A stretch of 64,000 nt of DNA from CAVOOW01 sp963697675 (GTDB lineage Bacteria > Actinomycetota > Actinomycetes > JACCUZ01): contig CAVOOW010000012.1 of assembly GCA_963697675.1 (NCBI GenBank), positions 1 through 64,000 on the forward strand. Reading direction: 5' to 3'. Below the pieces are notes generated by a model. That model worked only from the letters and a program-made list of their open reading frames with translations, ran no database searches and was not told the DNA's origin. Numbering within the stretch: position 1 is the stretch's first letter; every line of letters begins with the position of its first letter. Positions 40,836-49,522 of this stretch are shown here, piece after piece. A program made the position numbers and the translations under genes.

Positions 40836-42206
40836 ATGACCAGCATCGCCCCGAAGCCCCGGAGCAGAGACCAGGTCGCGCCCGCCGTTACGGGGCCACG
40901 GCGCTCGCATGTCGGGCGAGTCGTGGCCGGATCGCTAGCCGCGGGCTTCGCTGCGGCGGTGATCCTCACGTTCATCCCAGTCGGCACGGTGGATGAGGAC
41001 TTCGCTACCGCCATGTTGCTGATCGGCTTTGCCCTCGGGTGGGCGCTCCTGGCAGTTCTGTCCACTCGGTTCACCGACCAACCACAACGCTGGGCCGTGG
41101 CGCCCGCGATCTTCATGGCGCTGTCCGGGGTGCTCGTGCTCGTGGCCCCGGACGCGATGGTGGATGCGCTCGGGTGGGTCTGGCCGCCGGCCCTGTTGGT
41201 CTTGGTGGTCTGGGTCTGGACCCGCGCCAAGCGCGAGCTGCACAGCCGGACCAGGGTGTGGCTGCTGGACCCAGTCTTGGTCATCCTGGTGCTCTTCGCC
41301 CTCGCCGGAGCGTACGAGACGGTCGGCCACGCGACCGCACCGGCGGTCGCCATGCGTGGTCAGCTCGTCGACATGGGACCGTACCGACTCCACCTGGAGT
41401 GCACTGGTTCACGCGGTCCGACTGTGATTCTTGAGCCCGGCGGCGGCGGCTCCGCGGCGTCGATGGGGTTGATCGCACCCGCAGTGGCCCGCGACAGCAG
41501 AGTGTGCGTGTACGACCGAGCGGGGCGTGGCTGGAGTGATCCTGCCGCGAGTCCGCCCGATGGTGCGCAGATCGCGACCGATCTCCACCGGCTGCTAGCT
41601 CTCGCACACGTTCCGGGTCCGTACGTGCTGGCCGGGCACTCCTTTGGCGGCCTGTACGTCAGGACGTACGCCGCGAAGTATCCCGGGGAGGTCGCCGGCC
41701 TCGTCCTGGTCGACTCCACCGCAGCCAAGAGCACCCCCGTGTCCCCGCAGAAGGATGGTTCTTACAGTGTCTTGAAGCACCTGTCCTCGTTGGTCGCCAC
41801 GACTTCTCGGTTGGGGGTCGGCCGCTTTATCGCCGACACGAGTTTCTCGGATCTACCGCCTGAGTACCGGGACGATGCGCGTGCAACTGCGGCCACCGGG
41901 AAGGAGATGGGCGGCTTCATTGATGAGTTCGGTGTCGCGAACAGGTCCGAGGCCGAGGCAGGGGCACTCCGGAGCCTCGATGCGAAGCCACTGATCGTCC
42001 TGACCGCCGAGCTTGGGAACTCCAAGGGATGGATGGCTGCTCAGAACAAGACGGGCACGCTGTCGACCAACAGCCTTCATCGCGTCGTCTCAGGGGCGAC
42101 TCACGCTGCTTTCGTGGAGGACCCAGATCATGCCGCCGCGGTCACCCGGGCGATCCACGACGTGGTCGTTTCGGTGCGGACCGGGCAACCGGTGACGGGT
42201 CCCTGA
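40836..42206 (+). CDS. Alpha/beta hydrolase with N-terminal membrane domain
   Basis: A protein of 456 residues from ATG 40836. The first 170 residues contain about five hydrophobic segments (VVAGSLAAGFAAAVILTFIPV, LLIGFALGWALLAVL, APAIFMALSGVLVLVA, WPPALLVLVVWVW and LLDPVLVILVLFALAGAY). The catalytic domain begins at GPYRLHLECTG, has the oxyanion region VILEPGGGGSAAS and VCVYDRAGRGWSDPA, and the nucleophile elbow VLAGHSFGGLYVR. A late His in GATHAAFVEDP completes the triad. It resembles haloperoxidase/epoxide-hydrolase-type esterases tethered to the membrane; the substrate is unknown. Its open frame extends upstream to 40794. Confidence 0.85.
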   Translation: MTSIAPKPRSRDQVAPAVTGPRRSHVGRVVAGSLAAGFAAAVILTFIPVGTVDEDFATAMLLIGFALGWALLAVLSTRFTDQPQRWAVAPAIFMALSGVLVLVAPDAMVDALGWVWPPALLVLVVWVWTRAKRELHSRTRVWLLDPVLVILVLFALAGAYETVGHATAPAVAMRGQLVDMGPYRLHLECTGSRGPTVILEPGGGGSAASMGLIAPAVARDSRVCVYDRAGRGWSDPAASPPDGAQIATDLHRLLALAHVPGPYVLAGHSFGGLYVRTYAAKYPGEVAGLVLVDSTAAKSTPVSPQKDGSYSVLKHLSSLVATTSRLGVGRFIADTSFSDLPPEYRDDARATAATGKEMGGFIDEFGVANRSEAEAGALRSLDAKPLIVLTAELGNSKGWMAAQNKTGTLSTNSLHRVVSGATHAAFVEDPDHAAAVTRAIHDVVVSVRTGQPVTGP

Positions 42207-42337
42207 CCCGGGACGGCTGGGCGATCCGACGCATCCTTGCTGCGATGTCGGTCACCGATGTCCTTCTTGGTCGGCGTCAGAGTTGTCCTTCGCTGGGATT
42301 CTTGACCGCATTGAGTCCGAACTCACAGGAGGTTGTG

Positions 42338-43309
42338 TCACACCCTGATGACCACCTTCCCTCTGGCGTGGCCTTCCGCCACGTATCGGACCGCGCTCGG
42401 CGCCTCGCTCAGCGGGTAGGTGCGGTCGATGGCGGGTGTGACTTTCCCGGCTTCGATGAGCTCGGCGAGGACGAGCAAGTCTTCGTGGTTCTCCTTGCTG
42501 ATGAACGTCTTTAGCGTCTGACCGACGAAGGGGGACAGCGCGAGCGCCCGGATCTGCCGGTCGCTGCCACCGAGCCAACGACCGCCCGTCTCGCCGCCCA
42601 TGATGATCAGCCTCCCCTTCGGCGTCAGGACTCCCCGCAGCCGGGACAGTGACGAGTTCCCACCGATGTCGAGGATCACGTCGTAGCGCTGTTCACCCTT
42701 CGCGAAGTCCTCACGCGTGTAGTCGATGACGTGGTCGGCTCCGAGGGACCGCACCAGGTCGACCTTCGTCGTGCTGCACACGGCAGTGACCTCAGCCCCA
42801 AAGGCCTTGGCCAGCTGCACCGCGTAGGTTCCCACCCCACCCGAGGCACCGATCACCAACACCTTCTCACCGGGCTCGACCTTTCCGTGGTCCCGCACAC
42901 CCTGTAACGCCGGCAGGCCCGATACGGCAATCACCGCCGCCTGCTCGAGAGAAAGGTTCGCCGGCTTGGGAGCCAGTTTGTTCTCCGGAGCGCGCGAGTA
43001 CTCCGCGAAGCTCCCCTTGCCGAGGCCGAACACCTCATCGCCCGGTTGGAACCTGGTCACGTTCTTCCCGACCACCTCCACGACCCCGGCCAGGTCCATG
43101 CCGATCACCGGATTGCTGGGCACGCGCAGCCCGTAGCCCGCAAGGCGGACCGGGTACGGGAGGCCGGTCATGACGTGCCACACCCCGCGGTCCACGCCAG
43201 CCGCGTGCACGTGGACCAGCACCTCGTCGTCGGCGATCTCGGGCGTGCCGACGTCCCCCAGCTCGAGGACATCCACCGAACCGTACCTGTCGCGAACGAT
43301 CGCCTTCAT
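42338..43309 (-). CDS. Zinc-independent MDR oxidoreductase (quinone reductase-like)
   Basis: A 323-residue medium-chain reductase. The N-terminal GroES-like fold reads MKAIVRDRYGSVDVLELGDV, then VHVHAAGVDRGVWHVMTG and IGMDLAGVVEVVGKNVTRFQPGDEVFG. The nucleotide fold has VLVIGASGGVGTYAVQLAKAFGAEVTAVCS and GADHVIDYTREDF. The structural and catalytic zinc cysteines of alcohol dehydrogenases are absent, so it belongs with the NADPH quinone/enone reductases. ATG at 43309. It stands alone next to a long gene-free stretch. Confidence 0.9.
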   Translation of the reverse strand: MKAIVRDRYGSVDVLELGDVGTPEIADDEVLVHVHAAGVDRGVWHVMTGLPYPVRLAGYGLRVPSNPVIGMDLAGVVEVVGKNVTRFQPGDEVFGLGKGSFAEYSRAPENKLAPKPANLSLEQAAVIAVSGLPALQGVRDHGKVEPGEKVLVIGASGGVGTYAVQLAKAFGAEVTAVCSTTKVDLVRSLGADHVIDYTREDFAKGEQRYDVILDIGGNSSLSRLRGVLTPKGRLIIMGGETGGRWLGGSDRQIRALALSPFVGQTLKTFISKENHEDLLVLAELIEAGKVTPAIDRTYPLSEAPSAVRYVAEGHARGKVVIRV

Positions 43310-44084
43310 AGTTCTGCCGCCTGGTGCATCCGGGTGCCCAGCGTCGACCGGGCGAGGACAGTGATCATGCCTGCGGTCGGGGGTGCCGACCGGCGTGCAC
43401 GTGAACTCGGCTTGGAAGCTGCTGACTTGCGTGCACGTGCCGTCATATGCACGACTCCCCGACAGGGTTCAGACGACCACCGAGGTCTGGGGCGACACGC
43501 TCAGTCAACCACAGGACGACGGTGTGGCTGCGGCTCTGTGAGGACGTCTTGAGGGGTGCGGCCGGTCGCTCACGGAAGCCATCTGTGGCACAACGAAGGC
43601 GCCTTCGCCCAATGTCCGTCTCATGGACGGACACGTACTGCACCTAGTAACCCGGCGTTCGACCGTGCAGCTGCAGTGCCCGACTTCGGGCGCACGCCTG
43701 GCACAGCTCCACAGCACCCCGCACAGCGAAGTTGTCCAACAAGGGCAGGTGTACGTTCAGGTACCGAGCGGGATGTAGATCGCTCCGCCCTGGCCCCCGG
43801 CGTCGCCAGATCGACGATTCGAGCGGGGCTGATGACCTCTCCTGGCAGCACGACTACCGCGGACGACACCTGCAACGACGAGCGCCAGCTTCCCGATCAC
43901 TGCGACGCGTTGCCAGCGGCAACTCCGTTTGAGCGCGCACCTAGGCGGCACGTCGATCCGCCAGGCCAGGTACTCGCCTGAGGCGCACGCCTGAGGAGCA
44001 ATCAGCGCAGCGGCTGCGCCGAGCCGGTCACTGCACAGCGGTTTCCCATCTCGAAACGGAACAGGGCGAGGCAAAGGAGAGCCG
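43310..44084. other. 775-bp stretch without a recognisable gene
   Basis: Frames of up to about 140 codons occur on both strands but none has a ribosome site with family likeness, and they contradict one another. What is visible: GCGTGCACGTG twice (about 43394 and 43430), the 14-base palindrome CGAAGGCGCCTTCG (43594-43607) and the dyad at 43613-43633. It may hold the remains of a deleted gene, an untranslated leader for the membrane protein at 44085, or a small RNA; the sequence alone does not decide. Confidence 0.45.
43613..43633. promoter_or_regulatory. TGTCCGTC dyad, possible operator
   Basis: TGTCCGTC, spacer TCATG, GACGGACA: perfect 8-bp arms. Such a symmetric site is typical of TetR or MarR operators, but no regulator or gene start lies within 300 bases on either side. 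A perfect 14-base palindrome precedes it by 5 bases. Confidence 0.35.
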
Positions 44085-44756
44085 ATGAAGGTCACGAAGG
44101 TCAATCTCATTCGCCTGGCAGGGCTATCCGCACTGATAGCCGGGCTGTGCTACGTGATCGTTGGCGTGTTTCACCCAGCAAATGTGCCTTCGTCGGTGAC
44201 CACGACCCAGTGGGCAACGGTTCACGTGTTCGCCTGCGCCATGTCCTTCTTTGGGGTGCTCGGGCTGGCGGGAATCTACGCCAGGCAAGCGGTGAAGTCC
44301 GGGTGGGTGGGACTGGTCGGCTTCGTCATGTTGAGCGCTTGGTTCGTGCTCATCATGGGCTTCAGCTTCGTCGAGGCCTTCGTCCTGCCGCATTCGGCTG
44401 CCGTGTCGCCGGCGTTCATCGCGGGCTGGATGGGGATGTTCAACGGCGACTCAAGCACAATCAACCTCGGCGCCCTGCCAACGCTGTGGACGCTCTCCGG
44501 GCCGCTGTACATCCTAGGCGGCCTCCTCTTTGGTATCGCGACGTTCCGCGCCCGCATTCTGCCGCGTGGGGCGGCCCTGCTATTGGCCCTCGGGACCGCG
44601 TTAGCCCCGGTCGCCAAACTGCTCTCCCTTCCGGCTCAGCCGAAAATAGCCATTCCGACGGGACTAGCGCTGGCCTGGATGGGATATGCGCTGATGACCG
44701 AACGGCAAACATCATCCGCACAACTCGACGACCCCGCAATCACAGCAACGGTATGA
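44085..44756 (+). CDS. Six-helix membrane protein of unknown function
   Basis: A 223-residue hydrophobic protein with about six membrane segments, beginning LIRLAGLSALIAGLCYVIVGVFHP and continuing with TVHVFACAMSFFGVLGLAGIY, LVGFVMLSAWFVLIMGFSFVEAF, LSGPLYILGGLLFGIATF, LLLALGTALAPVA and a last short helix. AAGGAGA is 7 bases ahead of the ATG. The stop overlaps the next start (ATGA), so it forms an operon with the DUF4386 gene, whose fold is similar. I do not recognise a function. Confidence 0.75.
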   Translation: MKVTKVNLIRLAGLSALIAGLCYVIVGVFHPANVPSSVTTTQWATVHVFACAMSFFGVLGLAGIYARQAVKSGWVGLVGFVMLSAWFVLIMGFSFVEAFVLPHSAAVSPAFIAGWMGMFNGDSSTINLGALPTLWTLSGPLYILGGLLFGIATFRARILPRGAALLLALGTALAPVAKLLSLPAQPKIAIPTGLALAWMGYALMTERQTSSAQLDDPAITATV

Positions 44757-45442
44757 CCACGATTGCTGAGTCCTCGCACCGAACGGTCTCGCGGACCGCG
44801 GGCATCCTGTACGTGCTCACCTTCGTCTCGATCCCAACCTTCGCCCTCTACCATCCGGTGAAAGGCGCGAACTACCTCGTGGGCTCCGGATCAGACACCC
44901 CCGCCGTTGTCGGCGGCATCCTGGAGATCACGGTAGCCCTCGCCGGCATCGCCACCGCGGTCGTGCTGTTCCCAATCCTCAAGAAGCAGAACGAATCATT
45001 CGCGCTGGGTCTGGTGGCGGCCCGAATCCTGGAGTCCGCCACGATCTTCGTGGGCGTCGCGTTCCTCCTGGCGATCGTCACCCTGCACCAGGACGGAGCT
45101 GGGTCGGGGGCACTGGTTACCAGCCATGCGCTGGTGGCTCTGTACGACCGCATCTTCCTACTAGGACAAAGCTTCATGCCGGCGGTCTGCGACCTTTTGC
45201 TCGGCTTCCTGCTCTACAAGTCGCGCCTGGTGCCCCGCGGTCTGTCCTTGATCGGCATCCTCGGAGGACCCCTCCTGGTCATCGGCTATCTCGCGGTGTT
45301 GTTCGGTGCCATCGACCAACATGGCTCCATGGCGGGGCTGTCTGCACTTCTCGTCGCAGTATTTGAGTTCTCGCTGGGCGTCTGGCTGATCGTCAAAGGC
45401 TTCGACCCGGAGGCTGCTGCCGCCCTCGAGTCCAAGAACTAA
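44753..45442 (+). CDS. DUF4386-type membrane protein
   Basis: A 229-residue protein with about six membrane segments. SRTAGILYVLTFVSIPTFALYHPV, VGGILEITVALAGIATAVVLFPILKKQN, LGLVAARILESATIFVGVAFLLA, YDRIFLLGQSFMPAVCDLLLGFLLYKSRLVPR and GLSLIGILGGPLLVIGYLAVLFG follow the DUF4386 pattern, including the LVPRGLSLIG stretch. No enzyme motif is seen. It overlaps the previous membrane-protein gene by 4 bases. The family's role is unknown. Confidence 0.85.
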   Translation: MTTIAESSHRTVSRTAGILYVLTFVSIPTFALYHPVKGANYLVGSGSDTPAVVGGILEITVALAGIATAVVLFPILKKQNESFALGLVAARILESATIFVGVAFLLAIVTLHQDGAGSGALVTSHALVALYDRIFLLGQSFMPAVCDLLLGFLLYKSRLVPRGLSLIGILGGPLLVIGYLAVLFGAIDQHGSMAGLSALLVAVFEFSLGVWLIVKGFDPEAAAALESKN

Positions 45443-45548
45443 CCGCCGTACGACGCCGTGGCGTTCGCCCGCGCCAGGAGGTGCCCGCTGCTGCTGAACC
45501 TGGGGTTTCGCTGATCTTCGACTTCTCGGATCCGGCGCATGACCTGGG

Positions 45549-45621
45549 TGGAGCTGAGGGGACTCGAACCCCTGACCCCCTCGTTGCGAACGAGGTGCGC
45601 TACCAGCTGCGCCACAGCCCC
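45549..45621 (-). tRNA. tRNA-Ala (anticodon CGC)
   Basis: On the minus strand GGGGCTG pairs with CAGCTCC (one G-T pair). The D arm is GCGCAGCTGGTAGCGC, and the anticodon arm CCTCG-TTCGCAA-CGAGG gives CGC, reading GCG. The T arm is GGGGTTCGAGTCCCC. It has 73 bases with discriminator A; CCA is not encoded. Confidence 0.95.
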
Positions 45622-45706
45622 CTGGTGGAGACGCACGAGGTTATCAAACGGCGAAGGACCTCAACCGAGCCGCGGACGGCCCGTGCCGGAGGGCGGGAGA
45701 GGGCGG

Positions 45707-46621
45707 TCAGTCGTTGACGGCGCGGCGACGGTCGAGGATCTCGTCGAGCTCGGCTGCATAGTCGTCGTACGACGGCGCGGTGCTGTCCGTGGTCCGGGCC
45801 GGCAGGGCAGGTCCGGCGTCGGAGGTCTGGTCGAAGATCTCCTCCGGTGGCGTCGCGGCCGAGGCCACTGCACCGGCGGACAGTCCCTGTGACTCGGTCC
45901 AGGCACCCGGCTTCGTGAGGTCGATCGGACGACCGACCCGGGGCGCGACCGGCTTGGTGACGTAGGTCGGAAGAGGCACCGGAGTCGGCTGCCAGCCTGC
46001 GGCACGGTCGGCAGCGCGGCGCGTCGCCTCGCGTGCGGCCCGTTCGGCCTCCGCGCGTTCGGCCTCGGCGGCTGCGCGGCGGTCGGCCAGCAACTGACGA
46101 GCCTCGGTGAGGCGTTCGGCCGAGTCGACCCGACGCAGCCGCGAGCGAAGCCGTTGGCGCACGGCATGGCGGGTCCGCGTCAGCTCACGTCGGCGCCGGG
46201 CCTGCACGCGCAGGTGGGCGAGATCGACAAGTGTCACGAGCACGACGACCAGCGGTGCCCACCACGGAATGACCGTGAGCGGCGTGGCGGCGGCGACCAC
46301 GATGGTCGCCAGCACGAGCGCGACCAGCACCCGGCGTCGCCGGAAGGTACGCGAGGACTTCCCCTTCGACGACCGCCGTGGCGGCCTGGCCGAGGCCTTC
46401 GACGACGATCGACCGGACGAGACCGCAGGTTCCGGCTTGGGCGGCATGACGATGTAGCGCTGGTCAGCGGTCGGCTCGCGGCGGGACAGGACGCGCATCG
46501 AGTGCTCGAACTTCTCCACCGAGCGCGACTCGCTGAGCTCCTCGTGGCGGCGCAGCCAGCGCGGAATGAAATAGAGCGCCCACATGACGATGATCGCCGC
46601 GTAGATCAGTCCACTCCCCAC
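45707..46621 (-). CDS. SepX/GlpR-type divisome-associated membrane protein
   Basis: From the GTG at 46621 (VGSGLIYAAIIVMWALYFIPRWLRRHEELSESRSVEKFEHSMRVLSRR) it has about 304 residues. That opening, one helix and a basic, charged segment, is the hallmark of actinobacterial SepX (Streptomyces) and GlpR (Corynebacterium), membrane proteins that support FtsZ function. A second helix pair lies near residues 100-140 (VLVALVLATIVVAAATPLTVIPWWAPLVVVLVTLVDLAHL). It is followed by a long alanine/arginine/glutamate-rich helix and a disordered tail ending DRRRAVND. A GTG at 46630 is equally possible. It is the last gene of the galU-moeA-moaC-mogA-rimJ run. Confidence 0.8.
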   Translation of the reverse strand: MGSGLIYAAIIVMWALYFIPRWLRRHEELSESRSVEKFEHSMRVLSRREPTADQRYIVMPPKPEPAVSSGRSSSKASARPPRRSSKGKSSRTFRRRRVLVALVLATIVVAAATPLTVIPWWAPLVVVLVTLVDLAHLRVQARRRRELTRTRHAVRQRLRSRLRRVDSAERLTEARQLLADRRAAAEAERAEAERAAREATRRAADRAAGWQPTPVPLPTYVTKPVAPRVGRPIDLTKPGAWTESQGLSAGAVASAATPPEEIFDQTSDAGPALPARTTDSTAPSYDDYAAELDEILDRRRAVND

Positions 46622-46682
46622 GTCAAGCACCGTAAGGCGGTGATCGACTCCGCACACGCACCGTTGCCGGTGTGTCGCGATA

Positions 46683-47300
46683 TCAGTCCTGTGACGAGTG
46701 TGATTCGTGTGACTGGGCGGCCCGCCATCGACTGAGCAGCCCGCCCGGGGGCAGCTCGTCGGCGGTGAGCGCGAACGCCCGATGATCACGCCAGGCGCCG
46801 TCGATGTGCAGGAACGACCGGCGCAGGCCCTCGTCGCGGAAGCCGAGCTTCTCCACCACCCGCAGGGACGCCGTGTTCTCCGGCCGGATGTTGATCTCGA
46901 TGCGGTGCAGGCCGGCCGTCCCGAAGCAGTGGTCGGTGACCAGGGCCACGGCCGTCGGCATCACGCCCCGCCCGGCAACAGCTCTGTCGACCCAATAGCC
47001 GACGTGCGCGGCGCACAGCGAGCCCCACGTGATGCCGCCGACCGTGAGCTGGCCGACCAGGCGGCCCTCGTACGTCACGATGAACGGCATCATGTGCCCG
47101 CGGCGCGCCTGCGCGGTCAGGTTGCGCACCATCCCCGGGAACGCGATCGCTCGTCCGTCACGCGGCGGGGTCGCCTCCCACGGCGAGAGCCACTCGAAGT
47201 TGCGCCCGCGCACCTCCACCCACGCCTCCCGGTCGCGGCGGCGGATCGGCCGGAGACCGACCGGTCCCTCCGCGAGGGTGACCGGCCAGCCACGGGCCAC
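46683..47300 (-). CDS. rimJ: RimJ-type GNAT acetyltransferase
   Basis: A 205-residue N-acetyltransferase. LRPIRRRDREAWVEVR and NFEWLSPWEATPP open the fold. GQLTVGGITWGSLCAAHVGYWVDRAVAGRGVMPTAVALVTDHCFGTAGLHRIEINIRPENTASLRVVEKLGFRDEGLRRSFLHIDGAWRDH is the acetyl-CoA core with the GRGVMPTA loop. It matches the RimJ/RimL branch, which acetylates ribosomal or other proteins; the neighbour moeA and the SepX-like gene agree with the order known in Mycobacterium. It starts 8 bases after the mogA stop. Confidence 0.9.
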   Translation of the reverse strand: MARGWPVTLAEGPVGLRPIRRRDREAWVEVRGRNFEWLSPWEATPPRDGRAIAFPGMVRNLTAQARRGHMMPFIVTYEGRLVGQLTVGGITWGSLCAAHVGYWVDRAVAGRGVMPTAVALVTDHCFGTAGLHRIEINIRPENTASLRVVEKLGFRDEGLRRSFLHIDGAWRDHRAFALTADELPPGGLLSRWRAAQSHESHSSQD

Positions 47301-47308
47301 GGACCGGC

Positions 47309-47779
47309 TCAGTGGTCGGCCCCCCGCATCTGGTCGACCGCGTGGCCGAGCAGCGGACCGAGCACGACCAACCCGTCGCGCACCCCACCGGGCGACCCGG
47401 GCAGGTTGACGACCAGCGTGGCGCCGGCGATGCCGGCCAGTCCTCGGGACAGTGCCGCCGTCGGCACGCCCTGCGCGACTCCGTAGGCCCGCACCGACTC
47501 GGCGATGCCCGGCAGCTCGCGGTCGAGCACCCGGCGCGTCATCTCCGGAGTGCGGTCGGTCGGCGAGATCCCGGTGCCGCCCGAGCTCACCACGACGTCG
47601 TACGAGGACGCGACCGCAGCGCGCAGAGCTGTCTCCACGGGATCGCCGTCGGGCACCACCTCGGGTCCGTCGACGGCGAAGCCGAGCTCCGTCAGGCCAG
47701 CGACCAGCATCGGCCCCGTCCGGTCCTCGTACACACCCGACGATGCTCGGTTCGACACGGTCACGACCAGCGCTCTCAC
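47309..47779 (-). CDS. Molybdopterin adenylyltransferase-like protein (MogA/MoaB)
   Basis: A 156-residue protein that adenylates molybdopterin before metal insertion. ALVVTVSNRASSGVYEDRTGP, DGDPVETALRAAVASSYDVVVSSGGTGISPTDRTPEMTRRVLDRELPGIAE and LVVNLPGSPGGVRDGL are the family's binding motifs. Start is GTG at 47779, overlapping the moaC stop by 4 bases (GTGA), so it is coupled. MogA and MoaB cannot be separated by inspection. Confidence 0.9.
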   Translation of the reverse strand: MRALVVTVSNRASSGVYEDRTGPMLVAGLTELGFAVDGPEVVPDGDPVETALRAAVASSYDVVVSSGGTGISPTDRTPEMTRRVLDRELPGIAESVRAYGVAQGVPTAALSRGLAGIAGATLVVNLPGSPGGVRDGLVVLGPLLGHAVDQMRGADH

Positions 47780-48261
47780 GGCGTCGCTCCCGGTCGGAGC
47801 CACAGCCCGGTCTTTCCCCCGGACTTGCGCTCCACCCGCACGTCGGTGATGACGGCTGCGGGATCGACCGCCTTGACCATGTCGATGATGGTCAGGCCGG
47901 CCACGCTCACCGATGTCAGGGCCTCCATCTCGACCCCGGTCCGGTCGGCAGTGCGCACCGTGGCCGTGATGGCGACACCGTCGTCTTCGACCACGAGATC
48001 GACGGCGACAGCGTGGATGGCGATGGGGTGGCACAGCGGCACGAGGTCGGGCGTGCGCTTCGCGGCCTGGATGCCGGCGATGCGCGCCACGGCGAGCGCG
48101 TCACCCTTGGGCACACCGCCGCCCCGCAGCAGGCCGACGACCTCGGCCGAGACGAGCACGCGTCCGGTCGCGACGGCCTCGCGCACCGACACGTCCTTGC
48201 CCGAGACGTCGACCATCCTGGCCGCGCCTGCCTCGTCGAGGTGCGTGAACCCGTCAGTCAT
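47776..48261 (-). CDS. moaC: Cyclic pyranopterin monophosphate synthase
   Basis: A 161-residue enzyme of the first stage of molybdenum cofactor synthesis. ARMVDVSGKDVSVREAVATGRVL, KGDALAVARIAGIQAAKRTPDLVPLCHPI, VRTADRTGVEMEALTSVSVAGLTIIDMVKAVD and the end VERKSGGKTG are all standard MoaC, with the active-site Lys and Asp in the last part. ATG at 48261; the open frame to 48318 overlaps moeA and is not likely. The partner MoaA is not in this window. Confidence 0.95.
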   Translation of the reverse strand: MTDGFTHLDEAGAARMVDVSGKDVSVREAVATGRVLVSAEVVGLLRGGGVPKGDALAVARIAGIQAAKRTPDLVPLCHPIAIHAVAVDLVVEDDGVAITATVRTADRTGVEMEALTSVSVAGLTIIDMVKAVDPAAVITDVRVERKSGGKTGLWLRPGATP

Positions 48262-48274
48262 CAGATCCCCGAGG

Positions 48275-49516
48275 CTACGTGTTGCGGCGCTCGAGGACCA
48301 TGACGTCAACCGGAGCACCGTCGGCCACCTGCGTGACGTCCTCCGCGACCACGATCAGCGAGTTGGAGTGCGCGAGGTCGCCGACCAGGTGCGACCCCTG
48401 TCCCCCGACGGGTGTCACGACGTAGCGTCCGTCCTCGACGTCGAGCCACCCCCGCGCGTACTGCCGACGACCGGCCGGGGACTTCAGCCCGCCGACGCAC
48501 TTCGCACTGACCACCGGGCGGTTCAGCGTCTCGACGCCGAGCATGCGGCGGATCATCGGCCGCACGAACACCTCGAACGACACGAACGCGCTGACCGGGT
48601 TGCCGGGCAACGTGATGATCGGCGTCGAGTCCGGTCCCACGGTGCCGAAGCCCTGGGGCTTGCCGGGCTGCATCGCGATCTGCTCGAAGTTCACGGTGCC
48701 CAACCGCGAGAGCACCTCCTTGACCACGTCGTAGGCGCCGACGCTCACCCCGCCGCTGGTCATCACCAGGTCGGCCCGGATCAGCTGGTCCTCGATCGTG
48801 TCCAGCAGCAGGCGCGGGTCGTCCTTCACGATGCCGACGCGGAAGGCGATCGCACCGGCCTCGCGCGCGGCCGTCGTCAGGATGTAGGAGTTCGACTCGT
48901 GGATCTGGCCCGAGCTGGTCGGCGTGCCGGGCTCCACCAGCTCGGTGCCGGTCGACAGGATCACGACCCGCGGACGCGGTCGCACCTTCACGCGGTCACG
49001 GCCCACGGCGGCGAGCAGCCCGAGCTGGCCGGGCCCGAGGCGCGTGCCGACGTCGAGCACGAGGTCACCGACCTTGACGTCCTCGCCACGGCGGCGGATG
49101 TTCGCGCCCGCCGTCGCCGCCTTCGTGATGGCGACGCCGGCGAGGCCGCCGTCGGTCCACTCGAGGGGTACGACGGCGTCGGCACCCGTGGGTACGGGGG
49201 CGCCGGTCATGATGCGAACGGTCAGGCCGGGCTGCACCGTGTAGGCGGCCTGTGAGCCGGCGGCGATGTCACCGACGACCGGCAGCTTCGCCGGCGAGGC
49301 TTCCGACGCATTGGCCACGTCGGCCACCCGAACGGCGTAGCCGTCCATCGAGGAGTTGTCGAAGGGCGGCAGGTCGACCTCGGAGACGACCGCCTCGGCG
49401 AGCATGCAGCCGTGCGCGTCCAGCAGCTGCAGGTCGAGCGGGGCGATCGGCTCGATCGTGCTCAGAATGTCGGCCAGGTGCTGGTCGACATTCTTCAAAG
49501 GCTTGTCCGGGTTCAA
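48275..49516 (-). CDS. moeA: Molybdopterin molybdotransferase
   Basis: It inserts molybdenum into adenylated molybdopterin. The 413-residue protein carries the MoeA motifs in order: DLQLLDAHGCMLAEAV, NSSMDGYAVRVAD, GDIAAGSQ, RIMTGAPVPTGADAVVPLE, ILSTGTELVEPG, MTSGGVSVGAYDVVKEVLSRLG, GFGTVGPDSTPIITLPGNPVSAFVSFEVFVRPM. The start is either TTG 49516, 6 bases after the galU stop, or TTG 49498 (LKNVDQHLADIL), which matches other MoeA openings better. It sits just ahead of moaC on the same strand. Confidence 0.95.
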   Translation of the reverse strand: MNPDKPLKNVDQHLADILSTIEPIAPLDLQLLDAHGCMLAEAVVSEVDLPPFDNSSMDGYAVRVADVANASEASPAKLPVVGDIAAGSQAAYTVQPGLTVRIMTGAPVPTGADAVVPLEWTDGGLAGVAITKAATAGANIRRRGEDVKVGDLVLDVGTRLGPGQLGLLAAVGRDRVKVRPRPRVVILSTGTELVEPGTPTSSGQIHESNSYILTTAAREAGAIAFRVGIVKDDPRLLLDTIEDQLIRADLVMTSGGVSVGAYDVVKEVLSRLGTVNFEQIAMQPGKPQGFGTVGPDSTPIITLPGNPVSAFVSFEVFVRPMIRRMLGVETLNRPVVSAKCVGGLKSPAGRRQYARGWLDVEDGRYVVTPVGGQGSHLVGDLAHSNSLIVVAEDVTQVADGAPVDVMVLERRNT

Positions 49517-49522
49517 CAGCGG

